From Takakia lepidozioides (Eukaryota; Streptophyta; Takakiopsida; Takakiales; Takakiaceae), in assembly GCA_030704615.1 (NCBI GenBank), contig CM060733.1:33852001-33916000 (forward strand): a stretch of 64,000 nucleotides of DNA. Reading direction: 5' to 3'. Made by a program: the position numbers and the translations under genes. Below, in pieces: positions 55,348 through 64,000 of the stretch (position 1 is the stretch's first letter; each line of letters begins with the position of its first letter). The notes below the pieces were generated by a model. It saw only the letters and a program-made list of their open reading frames with translations, did not search any database and was not told the DNA's origin.

Positions 55348-56772
55348 TTACCCAGCCTCCATTCGTTGATCATCGGAGATATTATTTCCAAAGGTGTGGC
55401 CTAACAGCGTCGTTGTTTCCCCATCTTTAAGCCATACCAGGCCTAGACCACTACCCCAGGTAGGTAGAATGCCGATAGCAGATTTGGATGAGTCTCCTAC
55501 TAGCAGAGCTTTGGTCTTGGACCAGTTCACTCTGAATCCAGACAAAGTTGCAGAATTGCAGAATGGTCATCTCAGCAGCTTTGAGGGTTGAGGGGTGTGC
55601 TTCTAAAAGGAGGAATGTATCATCCACAAACATAGAGTCCTTGACTTGGATCCACATCTGCGATTTTGGGTTGTGCAACTTCAGGCCTTTGATTAACAGG
55701 TTGTCATCAAGGAGGTAGCCGAGTGCATCTGCCACAAAGAGAAACAGGAAGGGTGCCAGAGGGCAGCCTTGTCTTACAGATCTCCGCAAGCAAAAAGATT
55801 TAGTTACATGTCTGTTGATGATAACCTGGCTGGAAGCATTGAGAAGGAGAATTTGGACCCATTTACATAACCTTGAGGTAGGCCTATCTTTGTCAAGACT
55901 GAGAGCAGGAAGTCCCAATCTACCCTATCGAAAGCCTTCTCGAAGTCCAAGAGCCAAAGGGCTAGTGCTTGATTAGATGCTTTTGCATAGGATGAGGCCT
56001 CTTGAGCTAAGAGGACATTGTCTAGAAAGTAACGCCCTTTAATGAATCATGCTTGACCTCTTTTGCCTTACAGGAGTGGACTGGGCTGGGGGCTCATTTT
56101 GCATTCAGGTTTCAAAGATTTCACTCGTGAAAGGTAGGGTAGCAGGGATTGTAATCTCCGTGCGAGGGCCTTAGCTATGATCTTATAAGAGTCATTAAGC
56201 AATGTGATGGGTCTATAGTTGTTAATGTCTGCCCTATCCCCTTTCTTGAACAGGAGAGATATGACACCTTGGGACATTATGAAAGGCATAGTACCCTTGA
56301 CTTTGATCTCGTTTGCCATGTCACAAAGGTCAGCGGATATTTTGGGCCAGAGTGCTTTGTAGAATTCTACAGGCATCCCATCAATATCCGGGGTTTTATT
56401 GTTGCTCATTTGCTTTAGGGCAGAGCCTAGTTCCTTAGGTGTAAACACTACCTCCAGAGGAGGAGTATCAGAGGGTTTAACCTTCAGTGGCTTGCAGGCA
56501 GCGAGCTAAACGTGAAAAGGCCAGAGGGTCAGGGGATCTTTTTGAAAGAGCTGCCTGAAGTGGGAGAAGGCTATATTGCAAAGGTCTTTGGGGATTGAGG
56601 ATTTTGTTCCATGGAGATCAGTATAGAGCTCTGCAATATTTTGGAGAGATCGTCTCTGTTTCATCTTTTGAAAAAAATACTTGTACATCTTTTCCCCCTT
56701 TGCTGACCAGTTGACACCTGCCTGCATCTGCATTTTTTGTTCTTGAAGGAGGTGGAACTTTCCCAGATTCAT
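55348..56772 (-). pseudogene. LINE copy 2 linker and reverse transcriptase (frameshifted)
   Basis: Blocks: KGEKMYKYFFQKMKQRR, KEL-GSALKQMSNNKTPDIDG (RT start), GVISLLFKKGDRADINNYRP, RRSVRQGCPLAPFLFLFVAD, and the active-site block SMFVDDTFLL (F-V-D-D instead of the Y/F-A-D-D of copy 1). FRVNWSKTKALLVG follows. At least three frame changes occur (near 56060, 55900 and 55500). Confidence 0.85.
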
Positions 56773-57049
56773 ACGGGCTTCAAGGTAAGTTTGAAAGGTA
56801 TGTTCATCGCAAGTGTTGTTTTCAATACTCTTTTGATAGACACTGAGGCATTTTCTTAGGGCCTGAAGACGCTTTTTAAGGGCAGAAGAGATCTCCCTAC
56901 TAAGATCTTGATTGGCTTTGTTAGAGGCCGAGAGCTTTGCTTGAAATTTGAGAATAGGGCAGGATAAGTGGTTTCCAGAGTTGAGCCATTCCTTCTCCAG
57001 AGAGGTTTTGAATGAAAATTTTGAAAGGTGAGAGAAATTGAGCCTGTTA

Positions 57050-57545
57050 CTACAGGAAGGGGGGGGGGGTCGACGCCGCTGCGTCGCTAAAAGGGCTGGC
57101 CCTTGTCCTCCTCCAGCGACGCCCGAATGTAGCTACTTGGCAATCCAGGGCACTGGCAGGGGCCTCCTTCTAGCGCCGGCCGACTATTGCTACCCTCCAG
57201 CCGACGGCGTTGGATGGGGCAACGCCCCGGCGTCGCATCGTTGTTTTTTTTTTCCCTAGGCCCGAGCGTCGCATACTAAAAACAACGCGACCCCCGGACG
57301 TCACATACGTAAAAAACCCCGTCACAGGGGAGTCAGGCTTTGCGACGCCTGGCCGTGGGTTTCAGCGAATCCCGGGAGTCGCATATTTCTTTTCTTTTCT
57401 GTTATTTAAAAAAAATGCGGGGCAGGACGCGAGTGGGAACAGCAACGTTGCGGCGTCGCTACTAGCGACCCCCGGAGGTCGCCAAGGGAAAAAACCAATC
57501 GCAGGAGGGGGGGGGGGGTCGGGGGTTGATTTTGGGGGGTGAATT
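57050..57545. repeat. GC-rich block with recurring GCGTCGC / GCGACGC motif
   Basis: Begins GGGGGGGGGTCGACGCCGCT and ends in a G run at about 57508-57519. GCGTCGC-type words recur in both orientations (near 57079, 57116, 57229, 57266, 57341, 57453), including the palindrome-like GCGTCGCTACTAGCGACCCC. It has no clear coding potential. It could be a nonautonomous DNA transposon or foldback element; no terminal repeats or target duplication were proven. Confidence 0.5.
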
Positions 57546-57819
57546 GGGGGTGATTTTTGGTTTTTCCCTAGTTTGTTTTTGGTGTGTTGGAAGACCTTAT
57601 AGCTTCCATTGCTCTGATTTAACGGGTACATAGCATAGGTTATTGCATAGGTTTGACTAAGCATGAATCAAAGGTGAGGCCGGTGCAACACATGAATAAG
57701 AGGGAAGATGGAAAAATGGAAATATATCTACAGATGGAAATATATTTACAAGTAATGAGCTGAAATGCTTTGCTCACAAGAGTTCAGTAGGCTGACCCTG
57801 GGACCTACACGGACTACGA

Positions 57820-60092
57820 CTAGTCGTCCTCATCCTCATCCTCATCCTCAGAGAAAGACTCAGAGCTATCCGATGAGCCTGATGACTCCGCGCCCTTTGC
57901 CTGAGCATGTACAGTAAACGGCGTTCCCCTAACTCCCACAAAACTCTCATCCAATCCTTGGCCATGACCCCCCCCCTCACCCACACTAGTGCCATGTAGC
58001 GCACTCATCCCCTCCGTGTTAGCCATGTTCTTCATGAGGGCTTGCCAACCATGTTGTTTGGCATAGTCGTACTCTATCGGAGATGACTTCCTCTCAAACG
58101 CGGTTTCCTACACATGCCACAAATGAAAGTCAGTTCCTCACGATGATGGAGCGAGGAGAAAGACATAACAAAATACATAGAGAAGTATGACTTACAAATC
58201 GCAAGATAAAACCCCTGAATCCGGCAGGGCCCCACTTGTGTGTGGATTCGTGCTTCTGAAGGCGGACTGTTGTTACTTCGCGTGCCTTCTCAAATTTGAC
58301 TTTGGGTGTCGCATCCTTCTCTCCCGCAATAAGCGCATCCCACGATACCTATGCCCCCCCCCCCCAATTAGCGAATTACACACATACGTTGCATCGAATC
58401 CACCTCATTAATGCACATGCAACAAATGGAAGGTGAAATGATTCAAGGATTTGCCAACCTGTGAAACTCCAAAAGGTGGTTTGGGTTGGACCTCATTTGC
58501 CATTGCTTTCCGAATTCTCGGTACCTCTTGTCTTTCAAGTTCCGCCCCCACCATCTCCATCACCCTTGTCTCATTCCAATTACCCGGAAACCGGCGGTCT
58601 AACTCACGGGCATACGCCCACTTTTGGCCATAGTGCTGATCAGCCCACTCGATGTGTAGAGGGAACCACAACGATGCGAGTTCGAAGGCTGGCTTCTTCA
58701 TAGCCGCCCAAAATGCACCGCAGGGGTCACCATGCTTATTGACCTCCACCCATAACAATATTTGGCAACACCACGTCCTCTATCCCCCGGAATTTTTTTT
58801 TTCTTCGTCCCACCCTCTCCCTTCTTTGTAACCTCCTTCCCCTCCACCTTTGTTACCCCACTGGCCTCCCCCGCATGCATAATCACCACCTCATCTTCAT
58901 AGGACCTCTTCTTCTTCTTTTCCTTCCCGTCACTATGTTTTTTCCCTTCCCGGCTACTTCCACTCTCTGGTCTCTCTCCCTTCTCTCTCTCTCCTCAGCA
59001 GCCCCTTCATTGATGGTAAAAGGGACCTCGGGAGGTCGAAGCCTCTTCTTGTTACCTTTGGTGTTCGGGTCCTTCATGAACACCACGTGCCCTCCCTCAT
59101 TGGCAACGCCACCGGACTGCACCAATGTGGCCAAGAATGTTGATGCCTCCTGAAGACGAATAACCCCACCAAATTCAAAAAAAGAAACAAACAACAAAGA
59201 AAATCATGCAAGGAAAGGACAAAACATGGAACAAGGTGCGACAGTTGTGCCTTTGCACTTGACTGACTCAACCCCGGTGTCACTCGATGTGGCGGAGTCC
59301 CTGCTGCCGGAAGTCCCCGCGCTATCCCCTCCCGGAGCGCTGCTGGAAGTAGATTCCAGACGACCATGGCCCACGGCGGCGGCCCGTAGTCCAGGCCCTT
59401 CTTTGTTGACCGCTCAGGCTAAGGGGGCGGCGTTGCTGCTCGGTTGGCCTCTCCACCGGCCTGTACCTCCTCGCCCTCCCCAAATGCTCCGCAGGGTAGA
59501 AGCCCTCACCCGGCTTGACTATTCGAGGCGCTTCTTTAGGTCGGCCAACTCATTGGCCCTCCTCGTCTCCTCCTCCCTCATCCTCAACACTTCTCGAGGC
59601 CCTTCAACCTGACCTTGGGCCTTGGCAAGTGCGGCCTTTGCTGCGGAGGAGGGGTCCCTATAGGGGTGACATCCAAAAGTTGCCCAAACTGGGCTCCCGA
59701 ACGGGTGATGTGCTTGCCAAGGTACATCTCACCCGTCTTGGTGGCCGGGGGTGTGCTCAACTGAGTGTCCGGCCCAACAACAACCTCCCAAATAGGAGAG
59801 GTGGCTAAGCCGGCCCCTGGCGAATCCAAGACGGGGATAAGAGGGGGGGGGTACTGGCCTGAGAGGGCAAATAAGCCCTCTGGCTGTGGTTGCCGATGGG
59901 GCTGATAAACCGTGAGACGCCAGCCCGCGTCACACGTGCCGGCAAAGCAAACGGGTTCTCAGCCCCTTTCTTTGGGGCAGGGGACTTCTTCTCTTTCCCT
60001 ATAAGCCTGGCCCCTATCATGCAAACCCAAAAGTTAGCCTCACCTGGAAACAATCGTGCTACATTCCAGATCCCCAAAAAAAAACAAAACAT
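57820..60092 (-). pseudogene. Decayed multi-exon reading frame, probably transposon-derived, unidentified
   Basis: Successive minus-strand open pieces of similar character: a basic N-terminal piece (KEKKSPAPKKGAENPFALPA) at about 60.0 kb; WEVVVGPDTQLSTPPATKTG at 59.8 kb; a coiled RRANELADLKKRLE near 59.53 kb; a Lys/Arg/Glu-rich nuclear-signal-like piece (GRKRRRRGPMKMRW) at 58.9 kb; LHIEWADQHYGQKWAYAREL with DRRFPGNWNETRVMEM at 58.6 kb; VKFEKAREVTTVRLQKHEST at 58.25 kb; and a very acidic Ser/Glu/Asp tail ending EDEDEDEDD. The coiled coil, the basic block and the repeat-rich setting suggest an accessory protein of a DNA transposon, but no transposase motif was identified. A host gene cannot be ruled out. 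Confidence 0.4.
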
Positions 60093-60420
60093 GTGGGGGG
60101 CTGAGAGCAGAAAGTGCTGCTGCTCTCAGCTCCCCCCCCCACCACAGAGGGGGCAGGAGAGAGGGGGCAGAGAGAGCAGGAGAGAGGGGGCAGAGGGAGC
60201 AAGAGAGAGGGGGCAGAAGAGAGGCGGAGAGGGGGAAGATACTATGTCTTTGTCGGGACATGGACAAGACCAAATATGGTCTTTGTCAAATTAACGACAA
60301 ATCAGCCCTTTACAGGGCACCATCTAACACCTCCTTCTATGCACATCTCCTCAAAATAATTAGGGTGGGAGGGTGGGGTCTGTTTCATAAGAGAACAGCC
60401 ATATGCCAAGAGCAGGAATG
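60081..60420 (+). repeat. Hairpin-headed noncoding repeat, copy 1
   Basis: Starts with an A-rich run and a strong hairpin (GGGGGGCTGAGAGCAG at 60095-60110 with CTGCTCTCAGC and C9 at 60120-60140). Purine tandem units of the AGAGAGGGGGCAG type follow. Then comes a body shared with copy 2, including GACATGGACAAGACC, GGTCTTTGTC and AGGGCACCATCTAACA. Both copies end near a GGGTGGGAGG-rich box. Confidence 0.75.
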
Positions 60421-62100
60421 GGTTTGAGAAGAGTATGCAATTGCCATACAATCAAAGGGGCCCAAAAATTACAATTTTTTGCTTTTTGAAGTAGGTTGAG
60501 CCTTATAATACAGCAAATAGACAAAGGACTTTGGTTTTGCTGGCCTCCAAGAAATTTCAGCAGCTTAGAACTGTATGTAGTAAGCTTAACAGGTCAAGTG
60601 CAAACCATTCAGCCATGTCTGAGAATGTAATTTTGGGAGAGTCTCAAATCCATTACTAACTTTTCAAAGGACCTTGTGTGCCTAAGAAGCCACTGCTGCA
60701 TCACTTAGACTTCCATAAAAAGGCCGAATGCAAATCTGGGATATGTATACCAAATGCTTGTCAAAATGTTGCCATGTTTACTGCTAATTTCAAACAGGTT
60801 CAATCTGCAATCTGGTTATGAACTCGTCCGTTGATGGGGGTCTTAAAAAAAAGTTTCATCTCATCCATTTCCTAGTACATGTAACTCTGTTGCTAACAAG
60901 GCAAACCAGTTTGCTGCTTATTCCTTCATAGAGCCACAACACTTTAATAAAGGCTTGAAGACAATGTACCAGGCTTTGCCAAAAAATTCCACCATGATCA
61001 ATCTGGTAACCAGATATCTTATCACTGAAACCACGGGGCATTCACTAGAATGTTTGTAATATAGGAAGCATTGCATAAGACCCACTTCATAAGTTAAACC
61101 AAAACCAAAGGATGAGGTCAAAGTTTAAAGCGTATCCCCATTGAAGCGATTTCTGAAGCGGCGGTGTGCAGCGACAGTAGATCGTAGCCCACTCATCCAT
61201 TCTGCTCAGTCCAGATCACCTGCAGGCTCTGTAAATCACATCAAGTGAAGTCCCTCACCTGCGCCCGTCCCAAAAACAAACACAAAACATGTTTTGTGCG
61301 TTAGTGAGGATGCGCGAGGTGAGTTGCAGGATTTCACAGTTGCTATCCATGTCCGAGGTGAGCTACAAAGCGGGCAAAGAGATCAAATGGACAAGCATAA
61401 GCAGAAACATCCAAAAACTTTCAAAGTTAGTGGAACTAGTGGATTTTGTAGCATAACATCCAAAATCTGGCATAGACAAAGCAAAACACATTAGCTTTGC
61501 TGCAAGGGAGAGAAAACAAGCCTCCATAGATCAGTTATGGCGCCGCTGCAGCAGAAGTGCACAATGAGAGATATCTCCGGAAAGAATAGCAGCGGCTCGG
61601 CTGCCAGCATGTGGAGTGAAGACACCAGCAGGAGAACTCCTCATTCAGCTGCACCTAATCCTCCCAAGGAGATCAACAACGCGGGATTGTGCAGCGATTC
61701 AAGTCGCCATCGTGCAGCTCCAAGAAAATCAAAAGCCCAGGTGTCGGGCTGTTTAGGTTTAAAGTGGTGAATCAAAATTGTTTCCCCGCAATTTTTCATC
61801 CGGTCTGGATGGAAAATTGGCTTAGCTGATAGGTCATTTTGTACTTTTTCATCCAGCAGGAATGACTTCCGTCGGTTTCCAGGATGTCATCCATTATGGA
61901 TAAAAAATCGAGCCATTTATCAGGTTTTGAGTATTTACACAAAAAATCCTAGGTTGTCCATTAGTCATCCATCCAATTTTTTCTTAAGGTTTCCATCTAT
62001 TATGGATGAAACCCTACTATATCCATTAGGGATTATAAGAATTCCACACTAGGTATAGTATTGGAAAAAATGTTAAAATCCCAAACAAGTATCTGGAGAG
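60421..62100. other. Gene-free spacer
   Basis: No supported coding or RNA gene. At 61770-62060 the words TTTTTCATCC, ATCCATTATGGAT and GGATGAAA recur in both orientations, and similar words (TTCATCCGTGGATGAAAAAT) appear again at the right edge of the window (about 63950). This hints at paired ends of an element of about 2.2 kb. Confidence 0.35.
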
Positions 62101-62123
62101 AGGGAGGGAGGCAGGCAGGGTGC

Positions 62124-62520
62124 GAGAAAAAAAAAAAGGTGGGGGGGGGGGGGGGGGGGGTGATTCAGTAGCAGCAACAGCTACTCAGTCAGTCCCCCCC
62201 CCCCCCCCCCCATTTTTTTTTTTCTTCTCCTCCTCTCGCTCTCCCTCTCTTTCTCAATCTTCTATCACTCCCCAAAATATGTATATATATATATATAGAG
62301 GGAGAGAGGAGGCAGAAGAGAGGGAAGATATTCATGTCATGTCAAGACATGGACAAGACCCACTAGGGTCATTGTCAATTAAAGACATAAACAACCCAAA
62401 ACAGGGCACCATCTAACATTTCCATTCTTGTCATAGCTTCCCATGAATTGACATCACCCAATCAGTCATGATAAAACAGGGTGGGAGGGCGGGGTTTGTT
62501 CATGTAGGGGATGCAAGCAT
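62124..62520 (+). repeat. Hairpin-headed noncoding repeat, copy 2, with G20/C18 stem
   Basis: Head: GAG, A11, GGT, G20 (62141-62160), a 33-base apical part that itself pairs (AGTAGC / GCTACT), C18 (62194-62211), A, T11, CTTCTC. This is a near-perfect foldback of about 105 bases. An (AT)n run at about 62280-62297 and AGAGGAGGCAGAAGAG purine text follow. The body is homologous to copy 1 (GACATGGACAAGACCC, GGGTCATTGTC, AGGGCACCATCTAACA). Confidence 0.75.
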
Positions 62521-62892
62521 CTTGAACACCCGAGATCTGGCCATCTTGGCCAATGAATCATTAAATTGCGATGTTACGAGCCTGGTGTCATGACAAGGTC
62601 AGAATCACTGATTGCAGCACCTTACCTTATGAGCATAGGGTCATGCATCAAGCAAAACATAAGGACCAACTTGCAATATTTCAGACTCAGGACATGCCTC
62701 CAAGCAATCCACTTGGGCATGAAAAAACAGATTCCATACCATTTATAATCATCCCAAGACGTGTAATCATACAAGGCGTCAAGGGAATGTGAGATCAGCT
62801 TGTCATATTGCAAATTCAAGACATGTACACACAAGCATCTTGAAAACTCAGATTGCAGGTCATAGACCTGATGTCATGACAAGGCCAAAACA
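62516..62892 (+). repeat. Pair of direct repeats about 317 bases apart
   Basis: AAGCATCTTGAA...CTGGTGTCATGACAAGGTC at 62516-62601 recurs as AAGCATCTTGAA...CTGATGTCATGACAAGGCC at 62833-62887. In both, the word is preceded or followed by a TTGCAATAT / CATATTGCAA-type segment with GACATG. It is an imperfect tandem duplication of noncoding DNA. Confidence 0.5.
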
Positions 62893-64000
62893 ATAGGTAG
62901 GATTTCATTACAGCTTACCATCATCATCCTTCAAGAAGTCCATGCTAAAGCTTGCAAAAAACACCTCACTATGATCCATCACACACCAGAAATAGGCCCG
63001 AAAAAGAGCAGTTCGGTTCTTTATTAGGCTGCCACCATAACATTCAAGGCCACCGCGTCCTTAGAGCCCCAAAACTGCCGAAGCATCCCCCATAAAATCA
63101 GATCCTCTTTGACCAAAAGAACTTATAACCTAGCTCAATAATCCACAGGCCCTGCTATCAAAGATCAAAAGGTAGGGTATGGTTTGTATGCAAGCCCCAG
63201 GAAACAGGCCAAGCAGGGCGAGCTGCACATCGACAGCAGAACAACAAAGGCCAAAACACAGGCTGTAGAATGCCAAACCAAGAGCAGTCGGGTTGAAATC
63301 GGGGCTGCAGACAGCAGCCACCTCACTGCGCAATAACCCACAGGTCTCCTCAGCCCATATCCCAATCTGCATGCTCAAGAAACTTCAAAGTAGGTGAGGG
63401 TCCTCACCTAGTCCCATCACAAGCCCCCACAAAAACCAACAGGTTAGTGAGGATTGTGGAACCCCGGGTGAATCACAGACCCTCACACTTGTCATCGATG
63501 TCAACTAAGAAACTCAAAAGCAAGAGAAAGAGATAAGAACATGAGAATCCATCAACTCCAAAGGCACCTTAAGCAATTGGGGAAGAGGGTTATGCGCCAT
63601 CACCACCCGCAGCAAGCCGCCTCCACAAAGCACATAAGCAATGAAGCAAAGCAGGCACAATCGCAAGGCACTAGAAAGGAGGGAGAGAACTTCCCATCAT
63701 AAGTATCCTTGCTACGCACAGAAAAAGCCAGAGGAGAGAAGATGCCACTGCATTCAAAGCGGTGTTTCCCGCTGCAAGAGAGACAAGGCGCCGCCTTCGC
63801 GTCCCTCCAAGCGCTCGTCCAGCATGGGTACGACACCACAAACGGGGCAACCACCGAAGCACGTCCGCCATAACACTCTCCTCGTGAGCTCAGAAGCACA
63901 TCACGTGCTTCTGACAGCGGGAGAGACGACATAGGGTTGTCCCCCGATTATTCATCCGTGGATGAAAAATAGTAGGACGAATCCATATACCCTGACGGAT
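62893..64000. other. Gene-free right end of window
   Basis: Short frames only, none with recognisable motifs. The last 60 bases contain TTCATCCGTGGATGAAAAAT, related to words at 61.8-62.0 kb. Confidence 0.4.

Larger units (their letters stand above)
53297..57045 (-). mobile_element. L1-type LINE, copy 2, 5'-truncated
   Basis: A minus-strand non-LTR element. Its poly(A) tail is visible as a T-rich run at 53297-53326. Reading right to left it shows the linker (GVNWSAKGEKMYKYFF, alike to copy 1 GINWSMKGEKMSRYFF), reverse transcriptase and a zinc-ribbon zf-RVT-like domain. The endonuclease is missing, as in ordinary 5' truncation. The right end meets a GC-rich block at 57050. Multiple frameshifts indicate age. 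Confidence 0.85.

Overview
The window looks like nuclear DNA of a green plant-lineage (streptophyte) eukaryote. Its spliced genes include a plastid BPG2-type GTPase, a violaxanthin de-epoxidase-related protein, a plant integrin-linked-kinase-type ankyrin kinase and a mitochondrial EF-Tu. Introns are GT-AG and mostly 80-1300 bp, and gene density is moderate. Retrotransposons that carry a cytosine methyltransferase are known to me from charophyte algae (and, independently, dinoflagellates), so a charophyte alga or early-diverging plant is the best guess. The species cannot be fixed from the sequence alone.

Layout. 1-3.5 kb: the 3' part of an L1-type LINE on the minus strand, running off the left edge. 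3.5-5.9 kb: copy A (minus) of a Ty3/gypsy element. 5.97-6.12 kb: four successive hairpins. 6.3-7.8 kb: remnants of a monodehydroascorbate reductase gene and a ribosomal protein P1 gene. 8.3-9.0 kb: an unrecognised 249-aa ORF. 9.06-17.14 kb: copy B (plus), the most complete gypsy element. 17.14-19.9 kb: copy C (minus), joined directly to the 3' end of B. 20.1-20.3 kb: a minisatellite, then about 2 kb without genes. 22.4-27.3 kb: six-exon ARM-like gene (minus). 29.3-34.5 kb: twelve-exon mitochondrial EF-Tu gene (minus). 34.8-38.3 kb: VDE-related gene (plus, divergent from EF-Tu). 39.4-42.4 kb: BPG2-like gene (plus). 42.8 kb: tRNA-derived SINE. 43.4-45.5 kb: four-exon gene with a split DnaJ-type zinc finger around a Trp-rich domain (minus). 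46.2-51.8 kb: eleven-exon ankyrin kinase (plus, divergent). 52.7-60.1 kb: LINE remnants, GC-rich blocks and a decayed minus-strand reading frame. 60-64 kb: hairpin-bearing noncoding repeats without recognisable genes.

The main discovery is the gypsy family in copies A, B and C. Its pol order is protease, C5-cytosine DNA methyltransferase, reverse transcriptase, RNase H, integrase, PHD finger. An element that carries both a DNA-methylation writer and a histone-reader-type finger could in principle mark its own cDNA and steer its integration or chromatin state. All three copies are broken in different ways: B lacks the RT catalytic loop, A lacks integrase and PHD, and C lacks everything downstream of a partial methyltransferase. 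None looks autonomous, but together they show the ancestral architecture.

Splice models for the five host genes were built by hand from reading-frame continuity across GT-AG borders. In each model the exon lengths sum to a multiple of three.
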